From Delphinus delphis (taxonomy: Eukaryota > Chordata > Mammalia > Artiodactyla > Delphinidae): 64,000 nucleotides of DNA. Under the pieces are notes generated by a model, which made no database searches, was not told where the DNA came from, and saw only the letters and a list, made by a program, of their open reading frames with translations. Positions 1-11,425 of the stretch are shown here, in pieces (the first letter of the stretch is position 1; each line of letters begins with the position of its first letter). A program made the translations under genes and the position numbers. The stretch is taken from positions 94,001,488 to 94,065,487 of the forward strand of contig NC_082692.2 of NCBI RefSeq assembly GCF_949987515.2. Direction: 5' to 3'.

Positions 1-2280
1 ACATTTCTTATGTTTCTGCACAAATCCAATCATCTCTCTGATAAACAATGAAGTTTGACAATTAACTCTCAAATAGGTGCTCTATAGAAAAGCCAACCTG
101 ATAATTTAGCTAAGATTAGACTTGAGGACATTTAGAAAGAGGGACGCTGGATTTTTAATGTGAATCATTTGACTCATTGTGCTTACTTTTATGTTCTTTG
201 ATTTTGCTTTACTACTTCCAAACCACTTGCAATTTCTCTGTGGTCATCTAGTCGGCCCTGTTTCTTATACTGGCTGTCTTTCCTTCTTCATCAACTCCTT
301 TCTTGCTTATATTATCCCTCTGATCACATGCATGTTTATGTGTGCATTTTGAATTATAGATTAGCATTTTAGGAAAAAAATACTGACATATCAAGCAGCG
401 ATTCATCACATCCTACATTCAAAGCAATGAGGCCGCTTCAGAAGTCAGTGCTTGGGCTGCTTTAATGCTGTGGGTCATTTCACAGCCCAACAAGTAAATC
501 CTACAGTCATCCATCTTGCTATGACAAGGAAATGCAGTGTCTTATATTTTAATAATATCCCAAGAAAATCCAACTCTACAACTCAGTGGAAGAGGAGGTA
601 CAAAATCACCTCCCATTAACTGAGATCATTCATTCTCTGCACATTGTGCTTCCAATGAATAACAGATTCTTTCATAATTAATTTTTGATCATTATTTAAG
701 CAATATTTTAAAATATCGGGTTCTTTCTCTAGGTTAAGCACTCTGCTTTTCCTGATGAAGGAGAAAACAAATACAACAGAAGTGACTGCCTACTTAGAAC
801 TTGTCCTTAAATCTGTTCTTTTATCTTTCATGTAACTAATTTTTTTTTAAATTTGACTGCATGTCATAACTAGTCAAAGTGCTCAAACTTCAAAAGGAAA
901 CATCATATTCTCTTTTCCTTTTTGGTGCTTACTGTCTTGTACAGAAGATATGTTAACCAATGAATTAAGGAGGTTTTCTAGACTATGGGTAGGGTGCTGT
1001 GAGAACAGAGTGCAGAGCAAATAACTCAAACCAAGGAACTTTAATTCACAAATACATTTTATTAAACAAATTAACGGACCATATTATTTATCTTTATGGA
1101 TGGTTCTTACTAGGGCTTAAAAGCACTTCTTAGCATTAACCTTTTCTTTGACTTTTTTTCACAAGGGTACAATAAAAATATAGTTTTTGACTAGATTATT
1201 CCTTGCATCATCGCTAATGCCATTCAAGGAAAAAGAATGTGTATAGTCTGATTCTCATTAGTGATAAGGTTAGGAGTGATCTAGCATTAAATTTGCATTT
1301 GGAAGATCTGATCCCCGTGATGAAAATGTTAGAGAGTGACTAAATTCATCTGTCCGCCTTCGGCTATTCTTTATTTCTGCTGTGGCAAAAAATAAACAAT
1401 TTCATGATCCATGTTTGTGAAATTCCCTCAGTTTGGTGTGATAAAGAAGCAGCTATATCTTGTTGACCTAAGCTTTGTTGCTTAGTGTGTTATGGGAGCT
1501 GTATAGTATTATGAATGCTATATGCAAATATAAAAATAGGGTGGCAAGACACACAGGTGCATAAGTGAATCTTATTTATTCACATCCATGCTCCATTGTC
1601 CAACTGGATTTGAAATGAAAAACACACATTCAAAGAAAAAAAATCCTATTATTCCTTTTGTTTCAGTCAATTAGTCAAGTTATTGTCCATTATAATATCA
1701 GCATTCACAAAACCCATATTTATATCAACTTCTACAAGATAAATTTTCTTTTCTCCAGAGTATGGGTGAATTATACAAAATAGGGACAATCAGTCACACT
1801 GTGTGAAGTTGCAAACTTGCATTTAGTTAAGGAATGACCTAATAGCTTTATCTCACGTAGAAATTCTCAGCCACTGATGGCGGGGGCCTCTGTTGCCCAG
1901 AACCATGAAGATCTGAGCTCTGTAAGAAGAAGTGCCTGTGGTAATTAGGAATGGCTGCCACGAATGAAGGCCTGCCTGTTCTAAGTCTTTCAGGACCATT
2001 TCCTTATGAAGAGTAACTGATTTACCAAGAAGTAGGCTTTAGTTTTTCATTTCCTTGGACTATAACACTAACAAAAATCGTTCTCCATTTTCCTTGAGAT
2101 ACATATGTTTACTATGATGTCTTATCTTGTCCTATTTTTAATTTTCTAAACATCTATTGTCCCTAAAAATAGATTTCCCCCCAGAATTTGTGTAGTTCTT
2201 TTAATTTTCCTTTCTATTGCAATAGTTTTAAGGAAAAGAACAAAAGGTTCATAAAATAAATTTTTTTACCAGTTTGATTT
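1..2280. other. unassigned AT-rich DNA
   Basis: I recognise no gene or repeat family here. The sequence is AT-rich with short A and T runs and frequent stops in all frames. An octamer-like TATGCAAAT lies near 1522, but nothing around it supports a promoter call. Confidence 0.5.
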
Positions 2281-2711
2281 GTAAGTTTTTTTTAAATTGA
2301 AATATGTTGATTTACAATATTGTGTTAGTTTTCAGGTGTACAACAAAGTGTTTCAGTCATATATATATACATTTTTGCACATTATTTTCCATTATAGGTT
2401 ATTTCAAGTTATTGAATACAAATCCTTGTTTATCTATTTTAGGTATAGTAATTTGTATCTGTTAATCACATACTCCTAATTTATCTGTCCCTCCCCTTTT
2501 CCCTTTGATAACCGTAAGTTTGTTTTCTATGTCAACGAGTCTGTTTCTGTTTTTCATATAGACTTATTTGTGAAGTTTTGTTTTGCACATATAAGTGATA
2601 CCATATAATACTTGTCTTTCTCTGTCTCTCTTGCTTCACTTAATATGATAGTCTCTAGGTCCATCCATTTTGCTGCAACTGGCAATATTTCATTCTTTTT
2701 ATGGCTGAGTA

Positions 2712-2716
<5 letters not shown>

Positions 2717-2752
<36 letters not shown>
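2717..2752. repeat. (CA)18 microsatellite inside L1
   Basis: Eighteen uninterrupted AC units replace the TA/CA-rich spot that follows 'gctgagtaatatt' in L1 copies (compare 13482 and 61214, where 'ccat' follows instead). It probably expanded from the L1 sequence. Confidence 0.95.
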
Positions 2753-2756
<4 letters not shown>

Positions 2757-3009
2757 TCTTCTTAAGCCAGTTGTCTGTTGACAGGCACCTGGGTTGTGTC
2801 CATGTCTTGGCTATTATAAATAGTGCTGCTCTGAACATTGGAGTGCGTGTATCTTTTCAAATTAGAGTTTTCATCTTTTTCAGATATATGCTCCGAGGTG
2901 GATTTCTGGATTGTATGGTAGCGCTATTTTTACTTTTTTAAGGACCCTCCATACCGTTTTCCATAGTCCCTGCACCAATTCACATTCCCACCAACAGGTG
3001 GATCTCCTA

Positions 3010-3217
3010 CTCTAAATAATAATGTTTCTGGGTAGAGTATCCTAGGTTGCAGGTTTTTCCCTTTCAGGACTTTCAGTGTATCATGCCACTCCCTTCTGGC
3101 CTGCAAAGTTTCTGCAGAGACATCAGCTGATAAACTTACGGGGGTTCCCTTGTAAATGAATCTTTGTTTTTCTTTTGCTGCCTCTAGAATCCTTTCTTTA
3201 TCTTTAAATTTTGCCAT
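3010..3217 (-). pseudogene. L1 ORF1p C-terminal domain fragment
   Basis: The minus strand encodes a stretch with 'YKGTPVSLSADVSAETLQAR' followed by 'REWHDTLKVLKGKNLQPRIL'. This is the conserved C-terminal nucleic-acid-binding domain of the L1 ORF1 protein, the RNA chaperone of the L1 particle. It is a relic: the upstream coiled-coil part (about 3290-4030) is frame-broken and interrupted by a SINE, and ORF2 is missing beside it. Confidence 0.85.
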
Positions 3218-3588
3218 TTTAATTATGTTATGTTATGTGTGTGTCTGTTTGGGTTTATCTTGTTGGGGACCCCCTGTGCTTCCTGTATCTGGATATCTGT
3301 TCATTTCTTTAAATTTGGGACATTTTCAGCCATAATTTCTTCAAATACATTTTTGATTCCCTTTTCTCTTTCTTCTCCTCCTGGAACCTCTATTATGCAT
3401 AGGTTGGCGCGGTTTATATTATCCCATAGGTCTCATATGGGACCATAGGTCTCATTGCTTTCATTTTTTTTTTTCGTTTGTTTTTCTGTCTGCTGTTCTT
3501 TTTGGGTGATTTCCATTACTCTACCTTCCAGATCACTTATTTGTTCTTCTGTGCATTTAGTCTATTCATTGCTTCTAGATTGGTTTTT

Positions 3589-3807
3589 TTTTGTTTGTTT
3601 GTTTTTGTTTTCTTTGCGTTACACGGGCCTCTCACTGTTGTAGCCTCTCCCATTGTGGAGCACAGGCTCTGGACGCGCAGGCTCAGCGGCCGTGGCTCAC
3701 GGGCCCAGCCGCTCCGCGGCCTGTGGGATCTTCCCAGACCGGGGCACGAACCCGTGTCCCCTGCATCGGCAAGCCGACTCTCAACCACTGCGCCACCTGG
3801 GAAGCCC
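3589..3807 (-). mobile_element. tRNA-derived SINE (short CHR type), antisense
   Basis: Read on the minus strand, this starts at the tRNA-like head near 3807 ('gggcttcccaggtggcgcag'), has pol III A- and B-box-like motifs, and ends in an A-rich tail made of (AAAC)n. A near-duplicate of the target, 'ctagattggttttt' (3575-3588) and 'ttagaatggttttt' (3808-3821), brackets it. It inserted into the ORF1 region of the surrounding L1, so it is younger than that L1. Confidence 0.93.
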
Positions 3808-4029
3808 TTAGAATGGTTTTTATTTCAGCAGCTGAGTTGTGTAACTTTCCTTGGTTCCTCCTTTCTAGTTTCTAGTTCCTTGTTAAGGTGATCTGCATTC
3901 TATCAATAATATTTTTTAATTCCTTTAACATTTTTATTACCTCCTTTTTGAAAACAGGGTCTAGTTGACTGATGAGGTCTGTTTCACTGTTTGTTCTTTC
4001 AGGGGATTTATCCTGTTCTTTTCATTGAG

Positions 4030-5207
4030 AGTAGCTCCTTGGCTTTTTCGTTTTACGTAACTTCATGAATTTAGGAGAAACAGTTATCTACTTTGATCTT
4101 AAAGGCGTGTTTTTATGTGGGGGCTTCCCTGTGCAGACTATGTGAGTCCAGTATTTTTGGCACAAGGGCTGGTTTCAGCATGGACACTAGCCACGTGTTT
4201 CTGCTCAGAAGCAACCCAAAATTGCCTCCCTTTCTCTGTTGTGTTGGTCCCAGATCTAGTGCCAGGCTGTGGTGTGGAGTAGGCTGGGGCCAGGGGGCCG
4301 GGTGTTGTGGCTGCAGGAATTGAGGTGGCTGTGCTGCCCCCTGAGATCTGGGCTGCTCCCTTCCAGGACCCGTCTGCCCCAGATCGAGCGCTAAGCTGTG
4401 GTGTGGAGTGAGCCGAGACAGGGAGCTCTTGCTGGGAGACCAACCACTGCTACTGAGGTGCTGGCAATGACCGTTGTGGCTGCACCTGAACCACACCCCA
4501 GGCCCTCCGGGCTGTCCCTGCATAGCTAGATGAGTCCTCTCCCAGGGCCTTTCTGGACAAGATTCAGTGCTTAGCCACTGTCCGTTCTGTGGTGCTGCCC
4601 TATGCATGCACTGTCAGTGGCCTCCACAGCTCCACCTGGATCATACCTCAGGCACCCCAGTCTGTCTCTGCATGGTTAGACTGAGCCTTTACCGAGATAT
4701 CACCCCAAGCTGTGGTGTGGAGTGACTTGGGCCTGAGTTGGGAAAAACAGCAAGGAGGCAACCCCAGGGCTCAGCTCTCTCCGCCCTGATTGTTGGCAAG
4801 CCAATATGTGCATACTCCTTGCGAGTAAAGTCGAGGTTTCTCCAACACTCTGTCTCAGTGGATTCCCAGTAGGCAAGGGGTTAGTCGCCTCTGTGCAGGA
4901 TCCCAGAACTAGGGTGCCCAGATTGTGACTCAATCTGCTAACTCCCCAGGGCAAAGGTCCACCCATGTAGACCTTCTCTTTCTTACAGATCCCTCCCAGG
5001 GGCACAGGTCTCAGCCCAATGCCTTTTCCCCATCCTACCTGATTACATGGAGATCTTTCTGCCAGCTTTGGCTGTATAGGAGTTCTTCTGCCAGTTTCCA
5101 GTTAGTTTTCCAAGAGAATTGTTCCACATGTTGGTGTGTTTTGGATGTGTTGGTTGGGGGGAGGTGAGCACCACATCCTCCTATTCTGCCATCTTGATCC
5201 CCCTCCC
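4030..5207 (-). promoter_or_regulatory. L1 5' UTR (internal promoter region) with repeated units
   Basis: This GC-richer block is the promoter-bearing 5' UTR of the 2.3-5.2 kb L1. The 15-mer 'gctgtggtgtggagt' occurs at 4266-4280, 4395-4409 and 4709-4723, each within a longer similar segment, which points to monomer-like internal repetition. The 5' end at 5207 begins with the L1-typical purine-rich 'caagatggc' motif on the minus strand. Activity is not expected because the element is deleted and old. Confidence 0.65.
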
Positions 5208-6691
5208 AAAATCATTTTATGATAATTTTATTTATAATACGACTTATGTCATAGGAAATGAATCATTAGAGCACTTCTGTACAAAGTACAGTATTCCTTC
5301 CTAATCTCTTTATCCAAAGGAAAATGTAACCTATATTGATAATCCTACAGGATTGGTGTAAAGATCAAATGGAACCATAGAAATATTTAAAAGCACTTTG
5401 GAAAAATATATGAATGCAGGTTATTTTATTATTTATTTGATTATCATTGACTGAGATGAGATGAGATGAAGAAATGCTCTGAAAACAATTTCTGAAGGCA
5501 CTGTTAGTTGGATGGATGGTAAACCAATAGGTATCAAAGTCACCTTGCCAGATTTTTATAGGGACTCATGCTTTGATTTTCATATAATTTTTCACAGTAC
5601 AATAGTAAAAACATTTATTGCATGTGGGTTTCTTTGGACCTATCCTAATTATAAGTGGAGTGGAAAGTTTGACAGGGTCCAAGGGATGTCTTGACATACT
5701 CTTAACACAAAGAGGAAAGTTACATTCCCAGCTGCCACCCGTTAAGGATATTTAGCCCATCCTCCCTTTCCCATCAGTCAGGCTCACAGCACCTCAAGTC
5801 AAAAAACATAGCAATCTGCCTACAAATTAGAATTTCCCCAAATGTTGTGAACACAATTAATTATGCCTTTCCTGACTCTTCTAAAACCAACAATGAAAAA
5901 CAATAACAACAACAAAAGAAGAAAAAGACACTGGCAAGGCAACTTTATTTTTCCATGATCTCTAAGGTAGGGAGTAAAGTTCAGTGTCACTTCTGAATCT
6001 CATTGGCATTTATCAAAAATTTTGTGTAAATTATTTGATGGTAACTGACAGGCCACTATGTGGGGACTTAAGGATGTTTTTATAAGTCTGTTGAGATAAG
6101 TGAGAGATCACTGGGATCTCTCAATATGGGAGAGCGTTGGGAGAGCATGATTGTAGTATAACCTAAATATTAGGCAGGCACCACTGTCTTTTTTTTTTAC
6201 TGAGCTCTACGAGACAATTCATATCAGCCAATGTATTTCTAATGTGCTTTTCTCTTAGATGGAGCCAGCTTGAGGTTTCTGTCCATTAACCAGATATTAT
6301 AAAGCTCTTTGTGCAATGTAGACGAAATGAGGTATTTTAACACAAAGTAATAACGTACACTAGATGTTTTTATCTAAAAGATGCTGAAGGGTATGCAGAC
6401 AAACATTTGCTCTGAGAAGAGCTGCAGGTCGTGTTTTTTTAATCTGAAGTCCATAGGTGGGCTAAAAGGATTCCATAAACTCCCTCAAATTGTATGTAAA
6501 ATTGTATATAAATGTGTTTGGGCTTTCTTTGTGGGAAGGGAGTCTGGAGTAGTCATCACTTTCTCAAAAGGGTGAGGCAAAACAAAACAAAAAAAATCAG
6601 AACCACAAATTTATATTCAGATTGTAAAATTGCATTTCTTCTATCATCTTTGCTACAAAACAAATAAAACTCGCCGTTTTGTTTCACTTTT
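5208..6691. other. unassigned AT-rich DNA
   Basis: I see no recognisable gene or repeat between the L1 5' end and the next SINE. There is a short (GAGAT)n-like run near 5453-5468 and a CAA-rich stretch near 5889-5916. Confidence 0.5.
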
Positions 6692-6705
6692 AAGAGTTTG
6701 ACTTA

Positions 6706-6916
6706 GGGCTTCCCTGGTGGCGCAGTGGTTGAGAGTCAGCCTGCCGATGCAGGGGACATGGGCTCGTGCCCCGGTCCGGGAGGATCCCACATGCCGCGGA
6801 GTGGCTGGGCCCGTGAGCCACGGCCGCTGAGCCTGCGCGTCTGGAGCCTGTGCTCCGCAACGGGAGAGGCCACAACAGTGAAAAGCCCGCGTACCGCAAA
6901 AAAAAAAAAAAAAAAA
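6706..6916 (+). mobile_element. tRNA-derived SINE (short CHR type)
   Basis: This is a full-length copy. The head is 'gggcttccctggtggcgcag', a B-box-like segment lies in the first 80 bases, the body is the GC-rich dolphin-type sequence, and the end is a pure A tail. A perfect 14-bp target-site duplication 'aagagtttgactta' lies at 6692-6705 and 6917-6930. The perfect duplication and uninterrupted tail suggest a fairly recent insertion. Confidence 0.96.
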
Positions 6917-7388
6917 AAGAGTTTGACTTAATATCCCAGGCTGTGTGGTGTGGTACAGAGAAAGAGAAATAGGTGATGTCATGGGAATGACAGCTGCTGA
7001 GGAGGCCTCAACCTTCTTATCCATAAAGTAGAGAGTTAACTAGAGAACCCTTTGAGGTCCCTTTCAATGAAAAAGAGTTGATGGTTCTTTGAGGAAGGGG
7101 AGTTTCCTAGACCTGCTACTGAAACTGTTCAAAATAAAGCCAGCCCAGGAACAGAGAGCAATTCCTTCCTCCTTGCTACTAAACCTGGGGAACAGAAGAA
7201 GGGACACAGAAAAAGACAGAGGAAATTAGATCAACCAAATATTTCTGGTTTTATTTCTTTGGGACGTGTTCACTGAGCATCTTGTATGATTAGTCAATAT
7301 TTTATATACTTTATGGCATGGTTTTTGATATCAGATGCTGCACCAATTTCCTCTAGCTTAGAAATGATAATAAAAAATACCCATTGGA

Positions 7389-7580
7389 GGTCTTCCCTGG
7401 TGACGCAGTGGTTGAGAGTTCGCCTGCCGATGCAGGGGACACGGGTTCGTGCCCTGGTCCGGGAAGATCCCACATGCCACGGAGCGGCTGGGCCCGTGAG
7501 CCATGGCCGCTGAGCCTGTGCGTCCGGAGCCTGTGCTCCGCAACGGGAGAGGCCACAACCGTGAGAGGCCCGCGTACCGC
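7389..7580 (+). mobile_element. tRNA-derived SINE (short CHR type)
   Basis: This full-length copy has a perfect 17-bp target-site duplication, 'aaaaaatacccattgga', at 7372-7388 and 7581-7597. There is no separate poly-A tail: the only A run after the body is the A6 that begins the right-hand duplication. Confidence 0.96.
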
Positions 7581-7679
7581 AAAAAATACCCATTGGAAAT
7601 ATTATCACTGTACTTATAACATCAACAGAGTGCCACAAAAAGAAAGAAATGCAATGATTAACTGTGCAATTTTGAGCAC

Positions 7680-7850
7680 ATAGCTTATTTATTAAGTATT
7701 TACAACATTGCAACGGAGCCATTAGATAGGTCTCATACAAAATTACTAGCAGTGATTGGTGATTGGCTGATGAAAAACTGAGGTTCAGTGAGGTAAACAG
7801 ACTTGAAATTTGAGCAAGGTCAGTCTAACTTGAGAGTCAAACGTTTTAAC
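7680..7850 (+). repeat. MIR remnant
   Basis: The order 'tatttattaagtatttacaa' then 'gaaaaactgaggttcagtga' then a '...caaggtcag...' segment follows the MIR SINE core and flanks. It is highly diverged, so the edges are approximate. Confidence 0.6.
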
Positions 7851-8031
7851 CAAAAAAAGTGAATTTTTGCTGTTTTGATTAGCTATTGATTTTATTTCCT
7901 CAGCTGAAAATGGAAAAGAATATATTAAGGAAAGATGACCACACTTGGGTACAAAATATGAATATTACAAAAGGACAGGATCAAGGAGATGACTCTTAAT
8001 AGAAAACATGTGAAAGAAATTAGCAACATGG

Positions 8032-8356
8032 GACTTCCCTGGTGGCGCAGTGGTTAAGAATCCGCCTGCCAAGGCAGGGGACACGGGTTTGAGCCCTGGT
8101 CCAGGAGGATCCCACATGCTGCAGAGCAACCAAACCTGTGTGCCACAACTACTGAGCCTGTGGTCTAGAGCCCGTGAGCCACAACTGCTGAAGCCCGCAC
8201 GCCTAGAGCCCGTGCTCTGCAACAAGAGAAGCCACCGCAATGAGAAGCCCGCACACTACAACGAAGAGTAGCCCCCGCTCACCAGAACTAGAGAAAGCCG
8301 TAGCAGCAACGAAGACCCAACACAGCCAAAAATAAATAAATTAATTTTTTTAGAAA
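8032..8356 (+). mobile_element. tRNA-derived SINE (long CHR type)
   Basis: This long-form copy has a tRNA-like head, then a repetitive body with several 'gagcc..tgagccacaac' units, then an AAATAA-type tail. A perfect 20-bp target-site duplication, 'gaaagaaattagcaacatgg', lies at 8012-8031 and 8357-8376. The body is about 100 bp longer than in the short GC-rich copies, so at least two subfamilies are present. Confidence 0.96.
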
Positions 8357-8615
8357 GAAAGAAATTAGCAACATGGAGTTCATTGCAAGTAAAACTATGC
8401 AAAAAAAAAAAGGCCATCAGAGATAAGCAGTGGTCAAAATGAGATCAATAGTGTCTAATTTTAATCTTTCAGAATTAGACTATCCCTGGAATAGCATCCA
8501 TTCCATTTTGGGCATCAATTTTACTAACACAGGCAAACTGATGGGAGTTGGGATGGTAATTAGGCAATAACAATATTTAGATTTGACCTTTAGATTTTGT
8601 TCTGTAATAAGAAAA

Positions 8616-8692
8616 GCGCGTCCGGAGCCTTGCTTCTCGGCGGGAGAGGCCACAACAGTGAGAGGCCCGCGTACCGCAAAAAAAAAAAAAAA
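8616..8692 (+). mobile_element. 5'-truncated SINE fragment (short CHR type)
   Basis: Only the last part of the short SINE body ('gcgcgtccggagcc' through 'gcccgcgtaccgc') and the A tail are present. The tRNA-like head is missing and no target-site duplication is visible. It could be a truncated insertion or the residue of a deletion. Confidence 0.88.
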
Positions 8693-8989
8693 GTTAAACT
8701 TTCTGAATCATTGAATTCATGAAAATATATTTATCTTGTTTCCACATTTGATTGTTAATGTTCCTAAGAACTGAATTCTAGTTTATAGTAATATTTCCTG
8801 GTATCCTTACAGGCACTCAATCCTGAAGATATTTATCTTTCTGTGAAGGAAACTTGATTTTATTCTTCCCATTATTCCAATTCTTTAGTGGGGTCATTTT
8901 GTTATTATTTTATCTTATATTCTGTCGGTCTTTTTTTCAGTGTAAAGATTTTGGATTTTAAATAAAGCACAGGTAAATTTTAAAATTTT

Positions 8990-10145
8990 ACATGAATCTT
9001 CATAGGTGAGTTTGCTGTATATTTTCTTTTCTTGACATTCTTTGTCCAATCTTGCTTTCAAAGTATTGCTAGACTTACAAAATGAATGTGGGAGGAGTTG
9101 GCTTTCTTTCCCATCCTCTTTTTTGAAGCAGTTACCAAACTGGGGGATTTGGTAAAATTAAGTTGTAGAATAGCCTGATGACTTTTGCGTTTGTGGGTAA
9201 GGGGAATATGCAGGAGATATATTTTTATTACAGTTTCATTTTTCTGCAAGGTTTTCTGTCTCTTGTAGGGGGCAATTTGGTATTTTTCTAGGATTTTCAT
9301 TTAATTTTTCATGTTTCAAAGAGTATATTAGTTTATAGCAATCAATGAAGACCATTAAAAATAATTGAATTACTATAGATATGTTACCTTTTTGAGTGAT
9401 ATATTATATTATTTATCATTTTTATTATTTTATGTCATTTTACATAAGAATTTTATTGAAGCATAGCATGCATCTTTTGTCTGTATTAATGTTCTTCATT
9501 GTATTATTGTTTTCTATCGCATAAATTTCAACTTTTACCATTATTATGTCTTTCCTTATATAAATTACATGGATTTATTTGCTGTTTTTAAATATCATTT
9601 CTTGAGATGGGAATTGACATAATTGATTTTCATCGTTTCCTCCATAATGTATACATTTAAGGTGAAAAATAGTCCTCTAAGGAGAATTATCTCTATCTCC
9701 GTGGCTTTGATATTGTGTTTTAAGTATGATTCAAGTGAGAAATGTTTTTTTCACTTCCATTTTATTTCTTCTGTGATCTGTTTGTCATTTAGACATGTGT
9801 TATTTATTTCTAAACATTTGGGGATCTTTTTATTCTCCTCCTTCTTTCTCCCCCTTCCTCTTTGTCCAAATTCCTCTTTTCTCCCTCATCTCCTTCTTCA
9901 TATGATGATGATGATGATAATGTTATTGATTTATAACTTAATTCATCTCCACACAAAGACAATACTCTGAACATTTCCAGTGTCTTCATATTTGTTGAAA
10001 GTTATTTTACAAGCCAATGAAAGTCTAATTTTAAAATTCATATCCATTTTAAAAAATACATATTCTGTTATTATTTAGTATTGCATGGTCTCTGAGTGTT
10101 TTATTATTTTTTCAAATACATATAGTCTCTATTATACTGAATTTT
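8990..10145 (-). mobile_element. ancient L1, ORF2 region, antisense (segment 1)
   Basis: This is heavily diverged L1 in reverse orientation. The order along the plus strand matches antisense ORF2: a reverse-transcriptase part (about 9060-9200, 'gggaggagttggctttcttt'), a linker (about 9530-9830), and an endonuclease-side part up to 10145. It is too decayed to give a reading frame. It continues at 11426, 11990 and 19235 after later insertions. Confidence 0.6.
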
Positions 10146-10373
10146 TGGCCTCTTCCATAAAAGAGAGGTTCTTTCTTCTCCCAGAAGAAGCAAATAGTAA
10201 TTGCTGTGAACTGCTTGTGGAGAGGGCCACATAGCAGGGAACTGTCAGCAACTACTAGCCAACAGCCATTAAGAAGTTGTAGCCCTCAGTCCTATATTCA
10301 TTTCCAGAAGGAAATAAATTCTGCCAACAACATGAGCAAGTCCCTTCCTGGTCAGAAGATAATGAAATGGCAT
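10145..10373 (+). mobile_element. MaLR (MLT1-like) LTR, first part
   Basis: The 'cagccattaagaag...ccctcagtcc...aattctgccaacaac' arrangement matches a common MaLR-class LTR pattern. The second part, including its polyadenylation region, lies at 10898-11425 after an interruption by another repeat. The subfamily name is uncertain. Confidence 0.5.
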
Positions 10374-10897
10374 GGTAATGGTTAATTTTATGTGTTAACT
10401 GAACTGGGCTAAGGGATGCCAAGGCAGCTGGTGAAACATCATTTCTGGGTGTGTCTATGAGAGTACCCTGAGAAGAGATCGGCATTTGAATCAGTAGACT
10501 GTGTAAAGGATATCACCCTCACTAATGCTGGTGGGCATCGTCCAGTTCACTGAGGGCTCAAAGAGAAAGAAAACATGTAAGTAGGGCAAATTTTTTCTTT
10601 GCTTGAGCTGGGTCATCCATATTCTGTTGTCCTTGGATGTCCATGCTCCTGGTTCTCTGGCATTCATACTCAGATCAGGACTTACACCAATGGCCCTTTG
10701 ATTCTCAAGCCTACAGACTTGGACTGAATTACGCCACTGGCTTTCCTAGTTCTCTAGCCTGTGGGACTTGTCAGCCCCCATAACCCAATGAATTCTTATA
10801 ATAAATCTCCTCTTACATTTCTATCTATCTATCTATCTATCCATCCATCCATTTATCCTATTGTTTCTGTTTCTCTGGAGAATTCTGACTAATACAG
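10374..10897 (+). repeat. medium-reiteration repeat inserted in the LTR
   Basis: I recognise this as a widespread mammalian interspersed repeat but cannot name its subfamily. It runs from 'ggttaattttatgtgttaac' to 'tctctggagaattctgacta'. It has an AATAAA near 10799, followed by a (CTAT)n/(CCAT)n tract at 10821-10853. Confidence 0.55.
10821..10853. repeat. (CTAT)n(CCAT)n microsatellite
   Basis: About five CTAT units are followed by three CCAT units. It sits near the 3' end of the surrounding repeat. Confidence 0.9.
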
Positions 10898-11425
10898 ACA
10901 CCTTTATATGAAAGAAAATTCCTATCAACCCAGAAACCCATATTCAGTGAAATAACATTTCCAGACAAACAAAAACTAAGGCAATTTTTCTTCATCAGTC
11001 TTACTGATGAGTGAGGATGAAGTCTGGCGAACATATAGACAGCATTTTGATAGTGGTGAGGTGTTGCGACCCTGAAACAGAGAACTCAGATAAGGCGTTC
11101 CTGACCTCCTGATTCATGGAAACTGTGAAATAAATAAATGTGCATTATTATTATTATTATTATTTTGCGGTACGTGGGCCTCTCACTGTTGTGGCCTCTC
11201 CCGTTGCGGAGCACAGGCTCGGGACGCGCAGGCTCAGCGGCCATGGCTCACGGGCCCAGCCGCTCCGCGGCATGTGGGATCTTCCCGGCCCGGGGCATGA
11301 ACCCGCACCCCCTGCATCGGCAGACGGACTCTCAACCACTGCGCCACCAGGGAAGCCCAAATGTGCATTATTTTAAGCTGCTGTATTTGTGGTAAATTTT
11401 TACACAGTAATAAAATAGTAATACA
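10898..11425 (+). mobile_element. MaLR-like LTR, second part
   Basis: The end of the element reads '...tggaaactgtgaaataaata...ttttaagctgctgtatttgtgg...aatagtaatacata', which is typical of a MaLR LTR 3' end. A SINE splits it at 11150-11358. The first 120 bases (10898-11015) may be a separate old L1-like piece. Confidence 0.5.
11150..11358 (-). mobile_element. tRNA-derived SINE (short CHR type), antisense
   Basis: This full-length copy has its head at 11358. Its tail is (AAT)n, seen here as TTATTATTA from about 11146 to 11166. A perfect target-site duplication, 'aaatgtgcattatt', lies at 11136-11149 and 11359-11372. It is inserted in the MaLR-like LTR. Confidence 0.95.

Larger units (their letters stand above)
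2281..5207 (-). mobile_element. internally deleted LINE-1, antisense
   Basis: This is an L1 retrotransposon remnant in reverse orientation. The 3' end (poly-T on this strand, then the typical 3' UTR) is at about 2285. The 5' end is at 5207, where the minus strand begins with an L1-like purine-rich start followed by 'caagatggcagaatagg'. The 2281-2996 part matches the 3' UTR and end of ORF2. After about 3000 the sequence jumps directly to the ORF1 C-terminal domain, so about 3.5 kb of ORF2 is missing. ORF1 occupies roughly 3010-4030 and the 5' UTR roughly 4030-5207. A SINE interrupts ORF1 at 3589-3807. It may be one element with a deletion or two adjoining fragments. No target-site duplication is evident. 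Confidence 0.8.

Noticed and set aside
1490..1560. Octamer and TATA-like motifs as a promoter
   Set aside because: They are single short motifs in AT-rich DNA, expected by chance, with no CpG enrichment or downstream exon.
3537..3891. Overlapping 80-137-codon frames on both strands, repeated at eight or more places
   Set aside because: They coincide with GC-rich SINE bodies. The same protein-like strings recur at every short SINE in all frames, so they are by-products of base composition.
4113..4607. 164-codon minus-strand frame with repeated 'TPHHSLALDLG' segments
   Set aside because: It lies in the L1 5' UTR and the repetition comes from the DNA-level monomer repeats.
6706..6916. tRNA gene call from the A- and B-box-like head of SINEs
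   Set aside because: The head is diverged from a functional tRNA and is joined to a SINE body with tail and target-site duplication.
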